Below, in pieces: positions 61,860 to 64,000 of a stretch of DNA of 64,000 nt. The notes under the pieces are model-generated. The model saw only the letters and a program-made list of their open reading frames with translations, ran no database searches and was not told the origin of the DNA. Every line of letters begins with the position of its first letter. Positions within the stretch are counted from its first letter, which is position 1. Location of the stretch: NCBI RefSeq assembly GCF_000024925.1, contig NC_013521.1, forward strand, positions 3,286,001-3,350,000. The letters are read 5' to 3'. Source of the stretch: Sanguibacter keddieii DSM 10542. GTDB taxonomy: Bacteria; Actinomycetota; Actinomycetes; Actinomycetales; Cellulomonadaceae. The position numbers were made by a program, and so were the translations under genes.

Positions 61860-63803
61860 TCACTCCCCGCGGACGGCCTCGAGGACACCCTCGCCGAACT
61901 TCTCGAGCTTGGCGGCGCCCACCCCGCTCACGGTCCCGAGCTCGTCGGTCGAGCCAGGTCGCAGGACGGCGATGTCGCGCAGCGTGGCGTCGTGGAACAC
62001 CACGTAGGCGGGCACGCCGGCCTCCTTGGCGGTCGCCGCACGCCAGGCCCGCAGCCGCTCGAAGACCTCCGCGGCGGTGCTGTCGAGGTCGACGGCGGCC
62101 TTCGACCCGCTCTTCCCTGCACCCTTGCTCGCGCTGCGGGTCCGACCGCGCTTGGGCGCCTCCTTGCGCAGCCGCACCTCGCGCGCACCCGAGAGGACCT
62201 CGGCCGAGCCCTCGGTCAGCTGGAGGGTGCCGTAGCCCTCGCCGTCGACGCCGAGCAGACCCCGGGCGAGGAGCTGGCGGACGACACCGCGCCACTCGCC
62301 GTCGGACAGGTCGCTGCCGATGCCGAAGGTCGACAGGCTCGTGTGCCCGAGCTGGGTGACGCGCGGGGTCTCCTTGCCGAGCAGGATGTCGACGAGGTGA
62401 CCGGCGCCGTAGCGCTGGCCGCGGTCGCGCTCGAGCCGGACGACCGTGGAGAGCAGCTTCTGGGCGGCGACGGTCCCGTCCCAGGTCTCGGGAGGGGCGA
62501 GGCAGGTGTCGCAGTTCCCGCAGGGGTTGCTGTCCTCCCCGAAGTACGAGAGCAGCTGGACGCGGCGGCACTCGACGGTCTCGCACAGCGCGAGCATCGC
62601 GTCGAGGTGCGCCGAGAGCGCGCGCTTGTGCGAGGCGTCGCCCTCGGACTGGTCGATCATGCGGCGCTGCTGGACGACGTCCTGGAGCCCGTAGGCGAGC
62701 CACGCGGTCGACGGCTGGCCGTCGCGCCCTGCGCGGCCGGTCTCCTGGTAGTAGCCCTCGACGGACTTGGGGAGGTCGAGGTGCGCGACGAAGCGGACGT
62801 CCGGCTTGTCGATGCCCATCCCGAAGGCGATGGTCGCGACCATGACGATGCCGTCCTCACGGAGGAACCGCGACTGGTTGGCGGCACGCACGTGCGCCGG
62901 CAGACCTGCGTGGTACGGCAGCGCCGGGATCCCCTGGGCGACGAGGTGCTCGGCGGTCTGCTCGACCGAGTTCCGCGACAGGCAGTAGACGATGCCGGCG
63001 TCGCCCGGGTGCTCGGTGCGCAGCAGGTCGAGCAGCTGGGCGCGCGGGTTGTCCTTGGGGGCGATCCGGTACTGGATGTTGGGGCGGTCGAAGCTCGCCA
63101 CGAAGTGCCGGGCGTCCTCGAGCTGGAGGCGGGTCGCGATCTCGCGGTGCGTCGTCTCGGTCGCGGTCGCGGTGAGCGCCACGCGCGGGACCGACGGCCA
63201 GCGCTCGTGCAGAATCGACAGGCCGAGGTAGTCGGGGCGGAAGTCGTGCCCCCACTGGGACACGCAGTGCGCCTCGTCGATCGCGAAGAGCGCGACGTCG
63301 CCGCGGTCGAGCAGGGCGAGCGTCTCGGGGACCCGCAGCCGCTCGGGGGCCAGGTAGAGCAGGTCGAGGGTGCCGTCGACGAAGGCCGCCTCCACCTCGC
63401 GGCGCTGCTCCCAGCTCTGGGTCGAGTTGAGGAACCCGGCCTTCACACCGAGCGCCGACAGCGCGTCGACCTGGTCCTGCATGAGCGCGATGAGCGGGGA
63501 GACGACCACGCCCACGCCGTTGCGCACGAGCGAGGGCACCTGGTAGCAGAGCGACTTGCCGCCGCCGGTCGGCATGAGGACGAGGGCGTCACCGCCGCCG
63601 ACCACGGTCGAGACGATCTCGGCCTGGTCACCGCGGAAGGCGGGGTACCCGAAGACGGTGTGCAGCACCTCGAGGGCGCGCGGGTCGGCGGGCGCCGAGG
63701 ACGCGGGCAGCACGGCCGACGGCGTGGGCGCGACCGCGGTGGTGCTCCCGCCACCGGGGTCGGTCGCTGCGGGTCCGGACGGTGTCTGCTCGGTCGAGGT
63801 CAC
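61860..63803 (-). CDS. recQ: ATP-dependent DNA helicase RecQ
   Basis: Unwinds DNA in recombination and fork repair. The 647 residues have motif I LMPTGGGKSLCYQ (Lys about 83), DEAHC, motif VI QETGRAGRDG, the RQC zinc site with CNPCGNCDTC-like cysteines (SNPCGNCDTC) and a winged helix. A C-terminal HRDC domain follows (FERLRAWRAATAKEAGVPAYVVFHDATL). Start GTG at 63803. Followed by 95 bp to the lipoprotein gene. Confidence 0.95.
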   Translation of the reverse strand: MTSTEQTPSGPAATDPGGGSTTAVAPTPSAVLPASSAPADPRALEVLHTVFGYPAFRGDQAEIVSTVVGGGDALVLMPTGGGKSLCYQVPSLVRNGVGVVVSPLIALMQDQVDALSALGVKAGFLNSTQSWEQRREVEAAFVDGTLDLLYLAPERLRVPETLALLDRGDVALFAIDEAHCVSQWGHDFRPDYLGLSILHERWPSVPRVALTATATETTHREIATRLQLEDARHFVASFDRPNIQYRIAPKDNPRAQLLDLLRTEHPGDAGIVYCLSRNSVEQTAEHLVAQGIPALPYHAGLPAHVRAANQSRFLREDGIVMVATIAFGMGIDKPDVRFVAHLDLPKSVEGYYQETGRAGRDGQPSTAWLAYGLQDVVQQRRMIDQSEGDASHKRALSAHLDAMLALCETVECRRVQLLSYFGEDSNPCGNCDTCLAPPETWDGTVAAQKLLSTVVRLERDRGQRYGAGHLVDILLGKETPRVTQLGHTSLSTFGIGSDLSDGEWRGVVRQLLARGLLGVDGEGYGTLQLTEGSAEVLSGAREVRLRKEAPKRGRTRSASKGAGKSGSKAAVDLDSTAAEVFERLRAWRAATAKEAGVPAYVVFHDATLRDIAVLRPGSTDELGTVSGVGAAKLEKFGEGVLEAVRGE

Positions 63804-63891
63804 CGGTCCACCCTAGACGGCGCGGGGCACCGGGACGGGGAGTCCACAGGGAGGGGCAGCACCGTGGACCGGGTGTAGCCTCGCCGACGTG

Positions 63892-64000
63892 ATGTCCCCC
63901 GCAGCCGGTACGCACCCGCGGGCGTGGCTCGCGGTGTGCGGCGTGCTCTTCTCCGTCGCCTGGGGCGGCAACGAGTTCACGCCGCTCCTGGTCCTCTACC
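63892..64000 (+). CDS. N-terminal fragment of an MFS transporter (runs off right edge)
   Basis: Thirty-six codons are visible, beginning MSPAAGTHPRAWLAVCGV and continuing through the first membrane span to WGGNEFTPLLVLY. That tail is typical of the first loop and second span of MFS sugar- or drug-efflux carriers. A GTG three bases earlier is an alternative start. It diverges from recQ. The rest lies outside the window. Confidence 0.55.
   Translation, partial: MSPAAGTHPRAWLAVCGVLFSVAWGGNEFTPLLVLY

Overview
The window is chromosomal DNA from a high-GC Gram-positive bacterium, most likely an actinobacterium of the order Micrococcales (Cellulomonas/Sanguibacter-like; a guess from gene content, not a database match). 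Pointers are the strong G/C third-position bias, many GTG and TTG starts (rpoB starts with TTG, as in mycobacteria), an acidic N-terminal extension on NusG, a zinc-type S14, short-LID adenylate kinase and terminators that mostly lack a U-tract. Layout: from about 34.26 kb down to 2.5 kb, everything reads leftwards and forms one transcription/translation supercluster: tRNA-Trp, secE, nusG, rplK, rplA, rplJ, rplL, rpoB, rpoC, rpsL, rpsG, fusA, tuf, then the S10 operon (rpsJ to rpsQ), the spc operon (rplN to rplO) and secY-adk-map. I can place hairpin terminators and/or promoters at most unit boundaries, so the cluster is probably about eight transcription units. The left edge holds the N-terminal 800 codons of a MalT/LuxR-type ATPase regulator whose DNA-binding end lies outside the window. 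Between tuf and rpsJ, normally close neighbours in actinobacteria, sits the main anomaly: a gene of the AbiEi-like/DUF559 (Vsr-like endonuclease fold) family, cut short by an in-frame TAG, and bracketed by two 75-bp repeats in inverted orientation. It looks like a small mobile or formerly mobile cassette. From 34.4 to 64 kb the content is ordinary accessory and metabolic chromosome. It holds a drug-export-type ABC transporter co-encoded with a NarL-type two-component system; a flavodoxin-like protein; adenosine deaminase plus family 5 uracil-DNA glycosylase; an ECF sigma factor with an overlapping single-span membrane protein; TerC with an ECF-like promoter; a MYG1-family protein; PEP carboxylase; a Ca2+-type P-ATPase; a threonine-aldolase-like enzyme; an AEC permease; MgtE behind a long structured leader with an upstream ORF; a Thr/Ser/Gly-rich beta-helix-like lipoprotein; a SWIM-SNF2 helicase; another lipoprotein; RecQ; and the first residues of an MFS transporter at the right edge. 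Best leads for something new: the inverted-repeat DUF559 cassette; the mgtE leader with its uORF and competing hairpins; the rplJ leader with a U-tract attenuator; and two long perfect palindromes (42-bp footprint at 34.34 kb, 52 bp at 55.15 kb). No CRISPR array, rRNA gene, insertion-sequence transposase or phage gene was seen.
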